A DNA stretch of 56,709 nt from Ignavibacteriota bacterium (GCA_002746605.1 PDPT01000048.1:1-56709); one strand, 5' to 3'. Counted from the first letter of the stretch, positions 37,841 through 47,614 are shown. Notes: generated by a model not told the origin, from the sequence alone. Translations and numbers: made by a program.

Positions 37841-39226
37841 CTATGCTTTATTTATTACTATTTCGATGTTATTGTTTTCTTCTGTTTCATTATGTTTTAC
37901 ACCGGCTTTAGCATATTTTTTCCAAAGGAAGATTGTAGCAATAAATAATAAAGCATAAATTATAGTGTAAGCAATAAATGAAAATAAAACATTTCCGGCT
38001 GGCACCGTATTAGATACCGCATGTTTTGTTTGTAACAAACCGAAAACTATCCAAGGCTGTCTTGCAACTTCTGTAAATATCCAACCGCTTGTTGAAGCTA
38101 TATGAGGTAAAAACAGCGACCAGAAAAATATTTTCAATATAAAAGGGGAAAGATTTAAGTCATTTTTTGAAGATTTATAAAGTGCAAATAATGCAAGCAG
38201 AAGCATAACACTTCCTGAACCAACCATAATTCTGAAAGCCCAATAAGAAATTGCAACCGGTGGTATATAATTACCCTGACCATATTTTTCTTCATATTCT
38301 TTTTGTAAATCGTTTATTCCTTCAACGGCTCCATCGAATGAGTTGTGAGTCATAAAACTAAGTAAGCCAGGAACTTTAATTGCAAAAACATCTTCTCGTT
38401 TTTTTTCATCACCTATAGTAAAAAAAGAAAATGCAGCTGGGTCTTCAGTATTCCAAAGAGCTTCGGCGGCAGCCATTTTCATAGGTTGAATTTTTGCCAT
38501 GTACTGTCCCTGATAATGACCCTGTAAAAGAAGAACTACAATTCCTATTGTTCCGAAAATAGAGGCAATTTTAAATGAATCTATATAATAGAAAAGATTT
38601 TCGCTTTTCTTTAGAATGTGCCAAGAACTTATTCCGAGCACAAAAAACGCTGCAGTAGTGATGCCCACAAAAAATACATGAGGAAATTGAACCCAGACAT
38701 GACCATTAGTTAATAGAGCTGGAAAATCAATAAGTTCGGCTCTGCCGTTAGCAAGTTTATAGCCGACCGGCTGTTGCATAAATGAGTTTGCAACAAGAAT
38801 CCAAAATGCCGATAAGTTTGAACCAAGTGCGACCAGCCAAATTGTTGCAAGGTGCATTTTTTTAGAAAGTTTTTCCCAACCGAAAATCCATAAACCGATA
38901 AATGTAGATTCCATAAAAAATGCTACTAAAGCTTCAATGGCAAGCGGAACACCAAAAATATCACCCATAAACCTTGAGTACTGAGACCAATTCATTCCAA
39001 ACTGAAATTCTTGAACAATACCGGTTACAACACCAATTGAAAAATTAATGAGAAATAATTTTCCCCAAAATTTTGTCATTTTCTTATATTTTTCATTTCC
39101 GGTTTTAACATACATTGTTTCTAATATTGCTACAAAGATAGTTAAACCCAAAGTGATGGGAACAAAGAAAAAATGGTAAATAGTTATAACTGCGAATTGT
39201 AATCTTGCAAGAAATAATGCATCCAT
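37841..39226 (-). CDS. cydA: Cytochrome bd oxidase subunit I
   Basis: CydA holds the three haems and the quinol-binding loop and reduces oxygen to water. The 461-residue length points to the short-Q-loop form. It starts MDALFLARLQFAVITIYHFFFVPITLG, containing the haem b595 histidine. FGMNWSQYSRFMGDIFG and FPHVFFVGITTAAFFVLG contain further conserved haem and quinol positions. GHYQGQYMAKIQPMKMAAAEALW is the loop that contacts the substrate. The gene is 110 bases downstream of a 38-codon gene and belongs with the flavoprotein gene at 39463-40893. Confidence 0.95.
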   Translation of the reverse strand: MDALFLARLQFAVITIYHFFFVPITLGLTIFVAILETMYVKTGNEKYKKMTKFWGKLFLINFSIGVVTGIVQEFQFGMNWSQYSRFMGDIFGVPLAIEALVAFFMESTFIGLWIFGWEKLSKKMHLATIWLVALGSNLSAFWILVANSFMQQPVGYKLANGRAELIDFPALLTNGHVWVQFPHVFFVGITTAAFFVLGISSWHILKKSENLFYYIDSFKIASIFGTIGIVVLLLQGHYQGQYMAKIQPMKMAAAEALWNTEDPAAFSFFTIGDEKKREDVFAIKVPGLLSFMTHNSFDGAVEGINDLQKEYEEKYGQGNYIPPVAISYWAFRIMVGSGSVMLLLALFALYKSSKNDLNLSPFILKIFFWSLFLPHIASTSGWIFTEVARQPWIVFGLLQTKHAVSNTVPAGNVLFSFIAYTIIYALLFIATIFLWKKYAKAGVKHNETEENNNIEIVINKA

Positions 39227-39335
39227 AATTATACCTTTTTATTTTGTTTTTATATTGTTATTGCTAAAAGCAGATTTTAATAGTTTTTTTAGTTAAGTTT
39301 TTCATTAAAGTATTCTTTAAGTTAAAATTATAATC

Positions 39336-39452
39336 TCAAGAACGTTTGCTGCTATCAACAGCTTTTAGAATTTTTAAATTAAGAACAATAAATCTAAAGA
39401 ATTGAACAAACTTATTGTTCATCATTTTTTTATCTTGTTTTGTAATTTCCAT
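39336..39452 (-). CDS. Short protein of 38 residues between SQR-like gene and cydA
   Basis: This is an unannotated-looking small gene. Its ATG at 39452 is preceded by GGAG at the right distance (39458-39461), and it begins 10 bases after the SQR-like gene stops. It reads MEITKQDKKMMNN, then a hydrophobic amphipathic stretch KFVQFFRFIVLNLKILKAV and a short basic tail. It is of CydX-like size, but the hydrophobic part carries lysine and arginine and is less membrane-like than CydX. It could be a bd-oxidase accessory peptide, a remnant or a chance ORF. The Shine-Dalgarno sequence and tight spacing are the main support. Confidence 0.5.
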   Translation of the reverse strand: MEITKQDKKMMNNKFVQFFRFIVLNLKILKAVDSSKRS

Positions 39453-39462
39453 TTTTTCTCCA

Positions 39463-40893
39463 TTATTCGGGTATAACTTTCCAACCTACTCTTGCACGTA
39501 ATTTGTGCATAAAAGTTGTATGAATCATTCTTTTCATCCATGCTCCCGCTAATCCCATTTCCATGTGAGTTACAAACAAATCACGTCCGTGCGAGCTAGG
39601 AAACTTAACGGGATCTGGCACAACGGGATACATCATAATTGTTGCAGCAGAGCCGTCCCAAAGAGAATCGCCCATTGAAGCAATGCAAGCCGCAGCCATT
39701 TCGGTCATTCTCTCGTGGTGAGGCATTGTGCCTTTTTGTACAAGAGCAATAATATTTTTAGCGATAATTCTACCAATAATTCCCGAAACCATTCCTGTTC
39801 GTGGCGGAGCCGCAGTAATTGAGGTTCCTTTTGGTGTTGTGTGCGGTTTGGAAATTGATCCCGGAGGTGCAAAAGCAATTCCTCCTGCAAAAATATTTTT
39901 ATAGTTTTTATTTTGGTAAACTGCGGGCCAAGCATCGGGATTTGCAGCAAGCTCGTTCCAAGGCAATCCATAAATACCGTCAACCAAAATAAATCCGCCC
40001 GAGTTGATAATTTTATTAGAGATGTCTTCGCCGTCTTTGCCTACATACTTAAAAGGCTGACCCAAAAATTGTGGAATCAACATTGCAAAATCATACTCCG
40101 TTTCTCCATAATTTCCGTCAAAATCTTCCCAGAGAATTTGTTTTTCGTTTATTTCTTTTGCAGCTCTTTTAACTTCTACAATAAAATCATTATCTTTGAA
40201 TACAGCCGAAATAAATTCCTCGCTACTTACAACATTGCCTTTATATTTTGCATAAACTCCTCTTACACCAAAATCACCAAGCGAACGTTCGTTTGAAAGA
40301 TAAATCATTTCAGCTTTATCTCTAACACCTTGTTTAATTAAATCTTTATGAATATTGGTAATATATTCTAATGCAGCTCCTTGGCATGTAGCTCCTGCAT
40401 GTCCTGTTCCTATTACAATTTTTTGTTTTTCACCTTTTTTCATTTTTGCAACGGTTTCGAGGTATTTATCTCGTGAGGCAACAGCGTGATCTAAGGTACA
40501 TATTGAATAAGTGTAACCTTTGGGTCCGAGACCCGGTGTTCCTTCAAAATTTAATTTGGGTCCTGTTGATATAATTAAATAATCATATTCGAGTTTAACT
40601 TCTTTATTAGTTCCATCTTCTTCGGCAACTACTATTTGATTATCCGCATGTATTTCAGTTGCTTTTCCGTGGATAAAATTGATATTGAATTTAGAATAAA
40701 CAGGTTCAAGAGGAAAAATAGTTTGCTCAGGTTTCATATGTCCTATACCAACCCAAACCCAAGAGGGAAGATAAGCAAAATAATTTTGTCTGTTTATAAC
40801 GGTAATGGTGTGAGCTTTTCCGAGGGAATCACCAAGGTAAAGTGCTGCTGTATGACCCGCAAAGCCTGCACCGATAATAACAATTTTTGCCAA
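39463..40893 (-). CDS. Sulfide:quinone oxidoreductase-like FAD protein
   Basis: SQR oxidises sulfide to polysulfide and reduces quinone at the membrane. The 476-residue flavoprotein begins with the FAD Rossmann motif KIVIIGAGFAGHTAALYL. YDYLIISTGPKLNFEG is the second FAD motif. Three cysteines fit the SQR redox and persulfide set: Cys132 (SICTLDHA), Cys170 (GATCQGAALEY) and Cys403 (AAACIASMG). IFAGGIAFAPP is the C-terminal FAD segment. It starts with TTG at 40893 after CGGAG. The gene leads the operon with the 38-codon gene and cydAB, a direct link of sulfide oxidation to oxygen reduction. NDH-2-like activity is the alternative. Confidence 0.8.
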   Translation of the reverse strand: MAKIVIIGAGFAGHTAALYLGDSLGKAHTITVINRQNYFAYLPSWVWVGIGHMKPEQTIFPLEPVYSKFNINFIHGKATEIHADNQIVVAEEDGTNKEVKLEYDYLIISTGPKLNFEGTPGLGPKGYTYSICTLDHAVASRDKYLETVAKMKKGEKQKIVIGTGHAGATCQGAALEYITNIHKDLIKQGVRDKAEMIYLSNERSLGDFGVRGVYAKYKGNVVSSEEFISAVFKDNDFIVEVKRAAKEINEKQILWEDFDGNYGETEYDFAMLIPQFLGQPFKYVGKDGEDISNKIINSGGFILVDGIYGLPWNELAANPDAWPAVYQNKNYKNIFAGGIAFAPPGSISKPHTTPKGTSITAAPPRTGMVSGIIGRIIAKNIIALVQKGTMPHHERMTEMAAACIASMGDSLWDGSAATIMMYPVVPDPVKFPSSHGRDLFVTHMEMGLAGAWMKRMIHTTFMHKLRARVGWKVIPE

Positions 40894-41376
40894 AATTACT
40901 CCGTATTTATTTATGAAGCTAATTAGCTGACCTATTCGAAAATAAAATTTATTATTAAAACCAAAGAGTAATAAATCTAAATATGAATATACATCAAATT
41001 ATTATTAATAGAAAGAAGATAAAAGATTTTAGGTAATAGATCTGAGTACAAAGATATGATAAACAAATAGACGTGGAAAAATGATGAAAGTCGGATTAAC
41101 TCTTAAGTCTTGTTAGTTAAATTTTGTCTTTTAAAATTTTTACTTTTTTTCCTTGAATCGACAAAGTGATTGGAAATTAAATTTTGTCATTCAGCTCGAA
41201 TTAAATTGTAATTGCGTTATATTACAAACTGGATGGGTAATAGTGAAATGTAACACGAACTTTTTATATCTCTAATCTTTTTTAACTTTAATGATTTCTT
41301 ACGTTTATATTTCTTTTATAACTCTTATTTTTTTTTGTTAGCTTTACTGCTTTCAAATTACAAAAATGGAAATTCT
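40894..41376. other. Divergent intergenic region between SQR-like and POT genes
   Basis: This 483-base region should hold the promoters for both divergent genes. A perfect 12-base palindrome AGCTAATTAGCT lies at 40917-40928, upstream of the SQR-like start, and is a candidate operator. A TTAAATTTTGTC box occurs twice, near 41118 and 41177, about 60 bases apart. No clean -10/-35 pair was found by eye, and no coding sequence is supported. Confidence 0.35.
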
Positions 41377-42687
41377 ATGACGCAAAAACATCCCAAAGGT
41401 TTATTTATTTTGTTCTTCACAGAAATGTGGGAACGTTTTAGTTTTTACGGAATGCGTGCAATCCTTGTACTTTATCTAACAAAAGAAACAATTGGCAATA
41501 ATCCCGGATTAGGCTGGTCTAATGCAGAAGCATTAAGTTTATACGGCTGGTACACAATGATGGTCTATTTTGTTGGAATTATCGGAGGAGTAATTGCAGA
41601 TAAATTTCTTGGTCAAAAGAAGACAGTATTAATTGGAGGTTTTTTAATTGCAATTGGTCAGCTTACTCTTGCTTTAGAAAATATAACTGCTTTTTATGGA
41701 GGTTTAATTTTAATAATTAGTGGTGTGGGTTTGTTAAAGCCCAATATTTCAACAATGGTTGGTGGTTTATACAAACCAGGTGATCCGCTTAGGGATGCAG
41801 GATTTACAATTTTTTACATAGGTATAAATATTGGTGCTGCTACTGCTCCTTTATTGGTAGGGTATATAGGCGAAGTTTACGGATGGCATTACGGTTTTGG
41901 CTTAGCAGGTATTGGGATGTTATTAGGTCAGGTTGTTTATATATGGGGACAAAAATATTTAAAAAGTGTTGGTAACTTTATTCCTCCCGTTAAAGATTTA
42001 GGAAATAAAGCAGCTAATAAACTTACAAAGGTTGAGAAAGACAGAATTATTGTTCTTCTTATCTCGTTTGTGATTGTCATGATTTTCTGGGCTGCTTATG
42101 AACAAGCCGGTGGATTAATGAACCTATACACAAATGATAAAATAGATAGAACTATTTTGGGTTGGGAAATTCCAGCAAGTGTTTTTCAATCGGTACCTGC
42201 TTTATTTGTGATAATTTTCGGAACCATTGTTGCATCATTTTGGCTAAAGAGACAAAGAAAAGGGAAGGAGAGTGCATCATTATTCAAAATGGCAGTAGGA
42301 ATGATAATTATGGGAACCGGTTTTTTAATGATGTCAGGTGCAGCATTAGATACTTTAGATGGTACAAAAGCAATGTTAATTTGGCTAATTTTATCGTATT
42401 TGCTACAAGTAATTGCAGAACTTTCAATATCACCTGTTGTTTTATCATTCATCACAAAATTAGCTCCAGTTAAATATGCGTCAATTATGATGGGATTATA
42501 TTTTGTAGCAGCAGGACTTGGTAATAAATTAGCCGGACTTATCGGTGAGTTTGCACAAAATGCAGGTGAGTTAGAAGTATTTACCGGAATAGCTGCAACT
42601 TGTGCTCTGATAGGTTTTTTATTACTTATCTTTTATAAGAAGTTAAAAGTTCTTTCACACGGAGCGGAAGATTTGGTAGAAAATTAA
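41377..42687 (+). CDS. POT family proton-dependent oligopeptide transporter
   Basis: This is a major-facilitator protein with about 12 to 14 hydrophobic segments. It has the POT signature EMWERFSFYGMRAILVLYL, with the ExxER-like proton-coupling region shortly after the start. FTIFYIGINIGAATAPLL is the second PTR2 signature. QQ-type and proline-kink residues in the last third (SPVVLSFITKLAP) fit too. It would import di- and tripeptides with protons. The frame is open to a TTG at 41335, but ATG at 41377 places the signature at the usual distance, giving 436 residues. Confidence 0.92.
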   Translation: MTQKHPKGLFILFFTEMWERFSFYGMRAILVLYLTKETIGNNPGLGWSNAEALSLYGWYTMMVYFVGIIGGVIADKFLGQKKTVLIGGFLIAIGQLTLALENITAFYGGLILIISGVGLLKPNISTMVGGLYKPGDPLRDAGFTIFYIGINIGAATAPLLVGYIGEVYGWHYGFGLAGIGMLLGQVVYIWGQKYLKSVGNFIPPVKDLGNKAANKLTKVEKDRIIVLLISFVIVMIFWAAYEQAGGLMNLYTNDKIDRTILGWEIPASVFQSVPALFVIIFGTIVASFWLKRQRKGKESASLFKMAVGMIIMGTGFLMMSGAALDTLDGTKAMLIWLILSYLLQVIAELSISPVVLSFITKLAPVKYASIMMGLYFVAAGLGNKLAGLIGEFAQNAGELEVFTGIAATCALIGFLLLIFYKKLKVLSHGAEDLVEN

Positions 42688-43008
42688 AATAGGAAACGAT
42701 AAAACCAGGTTAAATAGTCCTTGCAAATCCATTATGATGTATGGATTAAAGAATAGGATACATGTTAAACAAAAACAATGAAATTATGTTTTTTATATTT
42801 ACTAAATATTTACTATTTTATATTTATAAGTTTTGTCCCTTTAATTGGGTGCTGTAAATTTTTAAGACTTTTATTTGCTTAAAAGTTTATAAGTGTACTA
42901 AGTTTGAATTAAAAAAAGTTCTTTAGGTTTTAGTAATTAGATACAGATACAAAAATTTTCAGTTGTATTAATTTATTTCAATAACTAATTAACTAGATAG
43001 GAGGTATA
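42688..43008. other. Intergenic region before the SusC gene
   Basis: This is 321 bases without a gene. A small hairpin, AATCCAT/ATGGATT (about 42727-42748), lies behind the POT gene and is not followed by a T-run. The last 100 bases must hold the SusC promoter, but I could not identify it. AGGAGG sits just before the SusC ATG. Confidence 0.35.
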
Positions 43009-45888
43009 ATGTACAAAAAGTATTGCATTATTTTTATTCTCTTCTTTGCATTTTCCGCTTTATTTGCTCAGCAGAAAATGACAATAGAAGGTCATGTAAC
43101 AGATGAAAATAACGTACCATTAATTGGAGCAAATATTGTTATTTCTTCTCTCAATATTGGAGCAACTACCGATGTTGAAGGGAATTATAGTATTGAAATT
43201 CCCGGTTCCATGATTGACGGAAGTGAGCAAACTATTGTTACATCCTACATCGGCTACAAAAAACAAACAAAAACTTTTGTGCTGACTTCAGGGAAACTTG
43301 AATTAAACTTCGTACTTAAAGAAGATGTTTTTAAAAGTGATGAAGTTGTGGTAACAGGTATTGCATCAAAAACCTCTAAATCCGTTTCAGATGTTTCTGT
43401 CTCTAGAATTGATGCTGAAGATCTTTCCAAAGTTCAAGCATATCAAGGGGTTTCACAATTATTAACCGGTAAGGTTGCAGGGGTGCAATTACAACAGGCA
43501 TCCGGAAATGTTGGTGGCGGTTTCCGTTTTCAAGTTAGAGGTGGTGGCGGTCTTAATGGAGATGGTCAGCCTGTAATTTATGTTGATGGAGTAAGAATTA
43601 ATAACAGTTCTATAGAAGGCTTTTCTGTTGGTGGACAAGATGTTAGTGTTCTTGCTAACTTAAATCCCAACGATATAGAATCAATTGATTTTCTAAAAGG
43701 ACCTGCAGCTGCAGCAACTTACGGAACAGATGGTTCAAATGGTGTTGTATTAATTAAGACCAAAAAAGGTTCGGCAGGTGCTTCAGCATCGTCTTACAAT
43801 ATTGAATATCGTTTGAACTATGGATTTAATGAAAAGAGTATTACATACAAAAAAGAAGATATGTACACTGATAGTGCTGCTAACGATCTTTGGAAAACCG
43901 GTCCTATCTCCGATAATTATCTAAGTATTTCCGGGGGAATGCCTACATTAAAATATTTTGTTTCGTATCAAAATAGAAATGAAGAAGGTATTGTAAATAA
44001 TACAAATATGAATAGACACAGTTTGAGAGTTAATTTATCTGCCGTTCCTTCTGATGCTCTAACTATAAATGTAAGTTCGAACTATACGGATAATAAAATA
44101 AGAAGACCTAATAATGATAATAATATTTTCGGTGCATTGGGAAATGTTTTATTACTTTCAAATCCATATGGTTTTACAGCGAAGGAAGCAATTAATGCAT
44201 TGAATGATATTCATAAAATGAAACAATTTATTGCAGGTTTAAATTTGTCTTATACTCCATTAGCCGGTTTAGAAGCAAATTTATCCATGGGTGTTGATCA
44301 ATTATTATATAACGAAACTTTTCAACATCCTTTCGGGTATAGATATGGTGGAGATATTGAAGGTGTAAGAGCACTTTATAAAATCGATCAACGTATTTTA
44401 AGTATGGATTTTAATGTTAAATACCATTATGATATAATAAAAGATCTTAAAGCAACTTCTATTGTAGGGCTTACAACTAATGATAATAGAAAACAAACAG
44501 AAAACCTTGAAGTTAAAAAGTTCGGTACAAAAAAAATCAAGGATATTGGCGGTGGTTTGGATATTACCGGAAAAGGTGGTTCTTTAAGGCATAATAGGAA
44601 AGCCGGTCTTTTTACAGATCACCAGTTTAATTATAAGAATACATATCTTTTATCATTTGCTTTACGTAGAGAATTTGCAAGTTCATTAAATTTAGATAAT
44701 ATTCCTTCAATTTATTATCCCAAAGTTAGTGCTGCTATTCGTCTTGATAATGTAGGCATTGGCGAAGACTTTTTTGATTTATTAAAATTAAGAGTAGCTT
44801 ACGGAGAAACCGGACAATTACCAGGAGCTTTAGATGCTATTCCGTTTTTATATGGACACTATGCCTCGGGTTATGGTACAGCCGGAAGATTACAATATGT
44901 CGGTAACGATGAATTGGAACCTGAAAGAATTAAAGAAGTTGAATTGGGATTTGATGTAGAATTGTTAAAATCTATCAGTTTGGAATTGACATATTTTAAA
45001 CAAAATGCAGAAAAATCGATAGTTGCAAAACCACTTGCACCTTCAGAAGGTTTGGGCTCTTTTACACAACCATTTAATATTGGTTCTCTAAAGGTTTCAG
45101 GATTTGAAACACTTTTAGCTTTCAATCCTATTCGTTCAATGGATTATGATTTATCTTTTAATTTAATTTGGAATTATCAAACCAGTAAAGTAACAAGTCT
45201 TGGTGGAGAGCCTCCTATTTTTGACGGATTGTGGAATATGAACGTTCTTAAAGAAGATTTGAAAAAACATGAATTCTATTATGTTAAAACGATTGGGGCT
45301 AATTTTGATCCTAATACCAAAAAATACATTGGTCCCAAAACTACTGATGAAGCGGTAGAACTTGGCAATCCTATTCCTGATCACACAGGTTCATTCGGCG
45401 TTAATTTCAGATTCTTAAAAAACTTTAATTTATCTATGTTAACCGATTGGGCATTAAATTTTAAAGTATTTTCCGCTTCTAAATATTTTATGGCACAATT
45501 TGGAAATTACAAACCTTATGCTAAAGCTAAGGAAAAGATGAATGCTCTAACTCCAGGAACTCAAGAATACATTGATGCTGCCAATGTAGTTGCTTCAATG
45601 GATCCTACTAATCAATCTGTTTTTATTGAAGATGGAGATTATTTTAGTTTAAGAGAAGTTTCATTATCATATAACTTTGGTGATTTACTAAAAGGAAGTG
45701 CTTTTGAAAACTATATTAAAAACTTAACGCTTGGTGTTTCTGCAAGAAATGTTTGGAAAACATCTAAGTATAAATTTAGTGATTCCGAAGTAAACTCTGA
45801 TGGCAGTAGATCGCTTACAAGAGGTAGTGATTTCTTAACTTTACCTAATCCGAGAACTATTAACTTTTGGTTAACAATCGGTTTTTAA
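43009..45888 (+). CDS. SusC/RagA family TonB-dependent outer membrane transporter
   Basis: This is a 959-residue outer membrane barrel. A signal peptide is followed by a carboxypeptidase-like domain (MTIEGHVTDENNVPLIGANIVIS). A TonB-box region (KSDEVVVTG) and a plug (SQLLTGKVAGVQLQQASGNVGGGFRFQVRGGG, then PVIYVDGVRINN and NDIESIDFLKGPAAAATYGTDGSNGVVLI) come next. The barrel ends with the usual aromatic residue (WLTIGF). It would import glycans or peptides captured by the SusD lipoprotein, whose gene starts 14 bases downstream. The strong AGGAGG site suggests high expression. No glycoside hydrolase or regulator lies alongside, so the substrate is unknown. Confidence 0.95.
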   Translation: MYKKYCIIFILFFAFSALFAQQKMTIEGHVTDENNVPLIGANIVISSLNIGATTDVEGNYSIEIPGSMIDGSEQTIVTSYIGYKKQTKTFVLTSGKLELNFVLKEDVFKSDEVVVTGIASKTSKSVSDVSVSRIDAEDLSKVQAYQGVSQLLTGKVAGVQLQQASGNVGGGFRFQVRGGGGLNGDGQPVIYVDGVRINNSSIEGFSVGGQDVSVLANLNPNDIESIDFLKGPAAAATYGTDGSNGVVLIKTKKGSAGASASSYNIEYRLNYGFNEKSITYKKEDMYTDSAANDLWKTGPISDNYLSISGGMPTLKYFVSYQNRNEEGIVNNTNMNRHSLRVNLSAVPSDALTINVSSNYTDNKIRRPNNDNNIFGALGNVLLLSNPYGFTAKEAINALNDIHKMKQFIAGLNLSYTPLAGLEANLSMGVDQLLYNETFQHPFGYRYGGDIEGVRALYKIDQRILSMDFNVKYHYDIIKDLKATSIVGLTTNDNRKQTENLEVKKFGTKKIKDIGGGLDITGKGGSLRHNRKAGLFTDHQFNYKNTYLLSFALRREFASSLNLDNIPSIYYPKVSAAIRLDNVGIGEDFFDLLKLRVAYGETGQLPGALDAIPFLYGHYASGYGTAGRLQYVGNDELEPERIKEVELGFDVELLKSISLELTYFKQNAEKSIVAKPLAPSEGLGSFTQPFNIGSLKVSGFETLLAFNPIRSMDYDLSFNLIWNYQTSKVTSLGGEPPIFDGLWNMNVLKEDLKKHEFYYVKTIGANFDPNTKKYIGPKTTDEAVELGNPIPDHTGSFGVNFRFLKNFNLSMLTDWALNFKVFSASKYFMAQFGNYKPYAKAKEKMNALTPGTQEYIDAANVVASMDPTNQSVFIEDGDYFSLREVSLSYNFGDLLKGSAFENYIKNLTLGVSARNVWKTSKYKFSDSEVNSDGSRSLTRGSDFLTLPNPRTINFWLTIGF

Positions 45889-45902
45889 GGAGGATAAAAT
45901 AA

Positions 45903-47129
45903 ATGAAACAAATATATAAAATAACAACAATTCTATTATTGGTTTTCGGCATTTGGGCATGTAACGATTATGTTACTAATGTTGAAAAACCAACAGATTT
46001 AGTTGATGAAAACGAATTAACTGCAGATGATATAATATTCTTAGAAAGAACTGTAGAGTTCAGATATGCTCAAACAGTTTCAAGGTTATTAATGTGTGCA
46101 GAAGGTTTATCAGATGCTTTTATTTTTGATAGAGATGTACGAAATGCTACATTTCCGACATATGCTGAAATAGACCAAGGACAAATACTTTTGAATAATA
46201 ATTCTGTTAATGGATTTTATAACTATCTTGGTGAATTAAGAAAATATGCAGATGATTTATTGACAAAAGCAAATCAATTTAGCTTGGATTCCACTTCTAA
46301 AGCCAGAGCTTTATATATAGCTAATTTCTATGGTGGAATGGCAAGATATCTATATGCAACTTATTTTGGATTAAATCCTACTGAAGGAGGAGCAACTATA
46401 AATCTTGGTCCTTTTATTCCTTCTTCTGAAATGTATAATTTGGCTTTAACTAAATTTAAAGAAGCATTAAATTATGCCGATTCTTACCAAAAGAGAGTTA
46501 CAAATACATTTATTGCACGTATCTATCTCTTTACAGGGGATTATGCAAACGCAACTCAATATGCATTACAAGGAATGCAAGAAGGTGATGATCCATTTCA
46601 AGCATTATTTCACAAAGAAGCTTCTAATCAATATTATATCTTTGCAGGAAGATACAGAGCACAATTTGTTGTTGATAATAGATTCAAAGACTATATTGAT
46701 GCAGATAGCACAGAAATGAGACCCGTTGGAGTTAACACTACTGCAGGAAGAATTTCTATTGAACTTGCTCCTACTCGTAGTGGTAATCCACGTTACAGAC
46801 AAGCACTTATATTAGACGAAGATGATCCGTTAACTACATGCACTTGGCAGGAAAATAATTTAATGCTTGCTGAACTTGCACTACGCGGACAAGCTGCAGC
46901 CGGAGACCCGCTAACATTGGTTAATCAAGTTCGTGCTTCTCACAAAATAACTTTACTTACAAGCATAGACCTTGATGGTATTTATGTTGAAAGGGATAAA
47001 GAATTATTCATACAAGGATTAAGACTTCCTGACCAAAGGCGCTTTGGTAAATTTCATTTACCTGCCGGAAGCTGGCAGTATTTTCCTATCACTGATGATG
47101 AAAGAAATGCTAATCCTAATATAGACTAA
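45903..47129 (+). CDS. SusD/RagB family nutrient-binding lipoprotein
   Basis: This is the partner of the preceding SusC. Lipobox cysteine 20 lies in LLVFGIWACN. The family layout is visible: an N-terminal helical part with SRLLMCAEGLSDAF, TPR-like helices in the middle and the usual end LPDQRRFGKFHLPAGSWQYFPITDDERNANPNI. At 408 residues it is shorter than most SusD proteins, missing some insert loops on the ligand-binding side, which suggests a small ligand or a reduced binding surface. A strong terminator follows. Confidence 0.92.
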   Translation: MKQIYKITTILLLVFGIWACNDYVTNVEKPTDLVDENELTADDIIFLERTVEFRYAQTVSRLLMCAEGLSDAFIFDRDVRNATFPTYAEIDQGQILLNNNSVNGFYNYLGELRKYADDLLTKANQFSLDSTSKARALYIANFYGGMARYLYATYFGLNPTEGGATINLGPFIPSSEMYNLALTKFKEALNYADSYQKRVTNTFIARIYLFTGDYANATQYALQGMQEGDDPFQALFHKEASNQYYIFAGRYRAQFVVDNRFKDYIDADSTEMRPVGVNTTAGRISIELAPTRSGNPRYRQALILDEDDPLTTCTWQENNLMLAELALRGQAAAGDPLTLVNQVRASHKITLLTSIDLDGIYVERDKELFIQGLRLPDQRRFGKFHLPAGSWQYFPITDDERNANPNID

Positions 47130-47152
47130 ATATTTTAGGAATAGTTACTAAC

Positions 47153-47192
47153 AAAAAAATCCCATGAAATTTTTCTTCATGGGATTTTTTTT
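47153..47192. terminator. Bidirectional terminator between susD and ybjQ
   Basis: The stem AAATCCCATGAA pairs with TTCATGGGATTT around a seven-base loop, with A-run on the left and T-run on the right (47153-47192). It serves the SusCD operon and, read from the other side, the convergent YbjQ gene. Confidence 0.9.
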
Positions 47193-47211
47193 ATGTTTAA
47201 GTATTTCTGTT

Positions 47212-47535
47212 TTACTCAACCACAACGGCAGTTCCGGTTACTGCTACCATTAACATACTTCCACTTCCGGGCGAAATAGTTTCATAATCAACATCGACTG
47301 CAATTACTGCATTTCCACCCAATAATTTTGCTTGCTCAAGCATTTCTTGAGTTGCAATGTCTTTAGCTTTTTTAAGTTCTTTCTCATAAGCTGCAGATCT
47401 TCCGCCTATTATATCTCGAATCCCAGCAAATAAATCCTTAAAAATATTTGCTCCGAGAATTGCTTCTCCCGAAACTAATCCCAGATATTTTACAACCTTT
47501 CTATCTTGCAAAGTACTTGTTGTGGTAACTAACAT
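47212..47535 (-). CDS. YbjQ family putative heavy-metal-binding protein
   Basis: A 107-residue member of the YbjQ/UPF0145 family. The motif [39 protein letters not shown] is highly typical, as are [15 protein letters not shown] and the end [11 protein letters not shown]. It probably forms a pentameric barrel. The function is not established despite the name. AGGAG precedes the start. It converges on the SusCD operon across the terminator and is divergent from alanine racemase. Confidence 0.92.
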   Translation of the reverse strand: MLVTTTSTLQDRKVVKYLGLVSGEAILGANIFKDLFAGIRDIIGGRSAAYEKELKKAKDIATQEMLEQAKLLGGNAVIAVDVDYETISPGSGSMLMVAVTGTAVVVE

Positions 47536-47614
47536 TTTTCTCTCCTTTTGTATGTGTTATATTATTAAATATTATTTAACTTTAATATAAAAATAACAAA
47601 AAAGTTTTACTATT

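Noticed and set aside
39913..40926. Plus-strand ORFs opposite the SQR-like gene
   Set aside because: They are antisense shadows of a well-supported flavoprotein gene.
41335..41376. Extended N terminus of the POT transporter from TTG 41335
   Set aside because: The POT signature normally lies within about 20 residues of the start, which fits ATG 41377.
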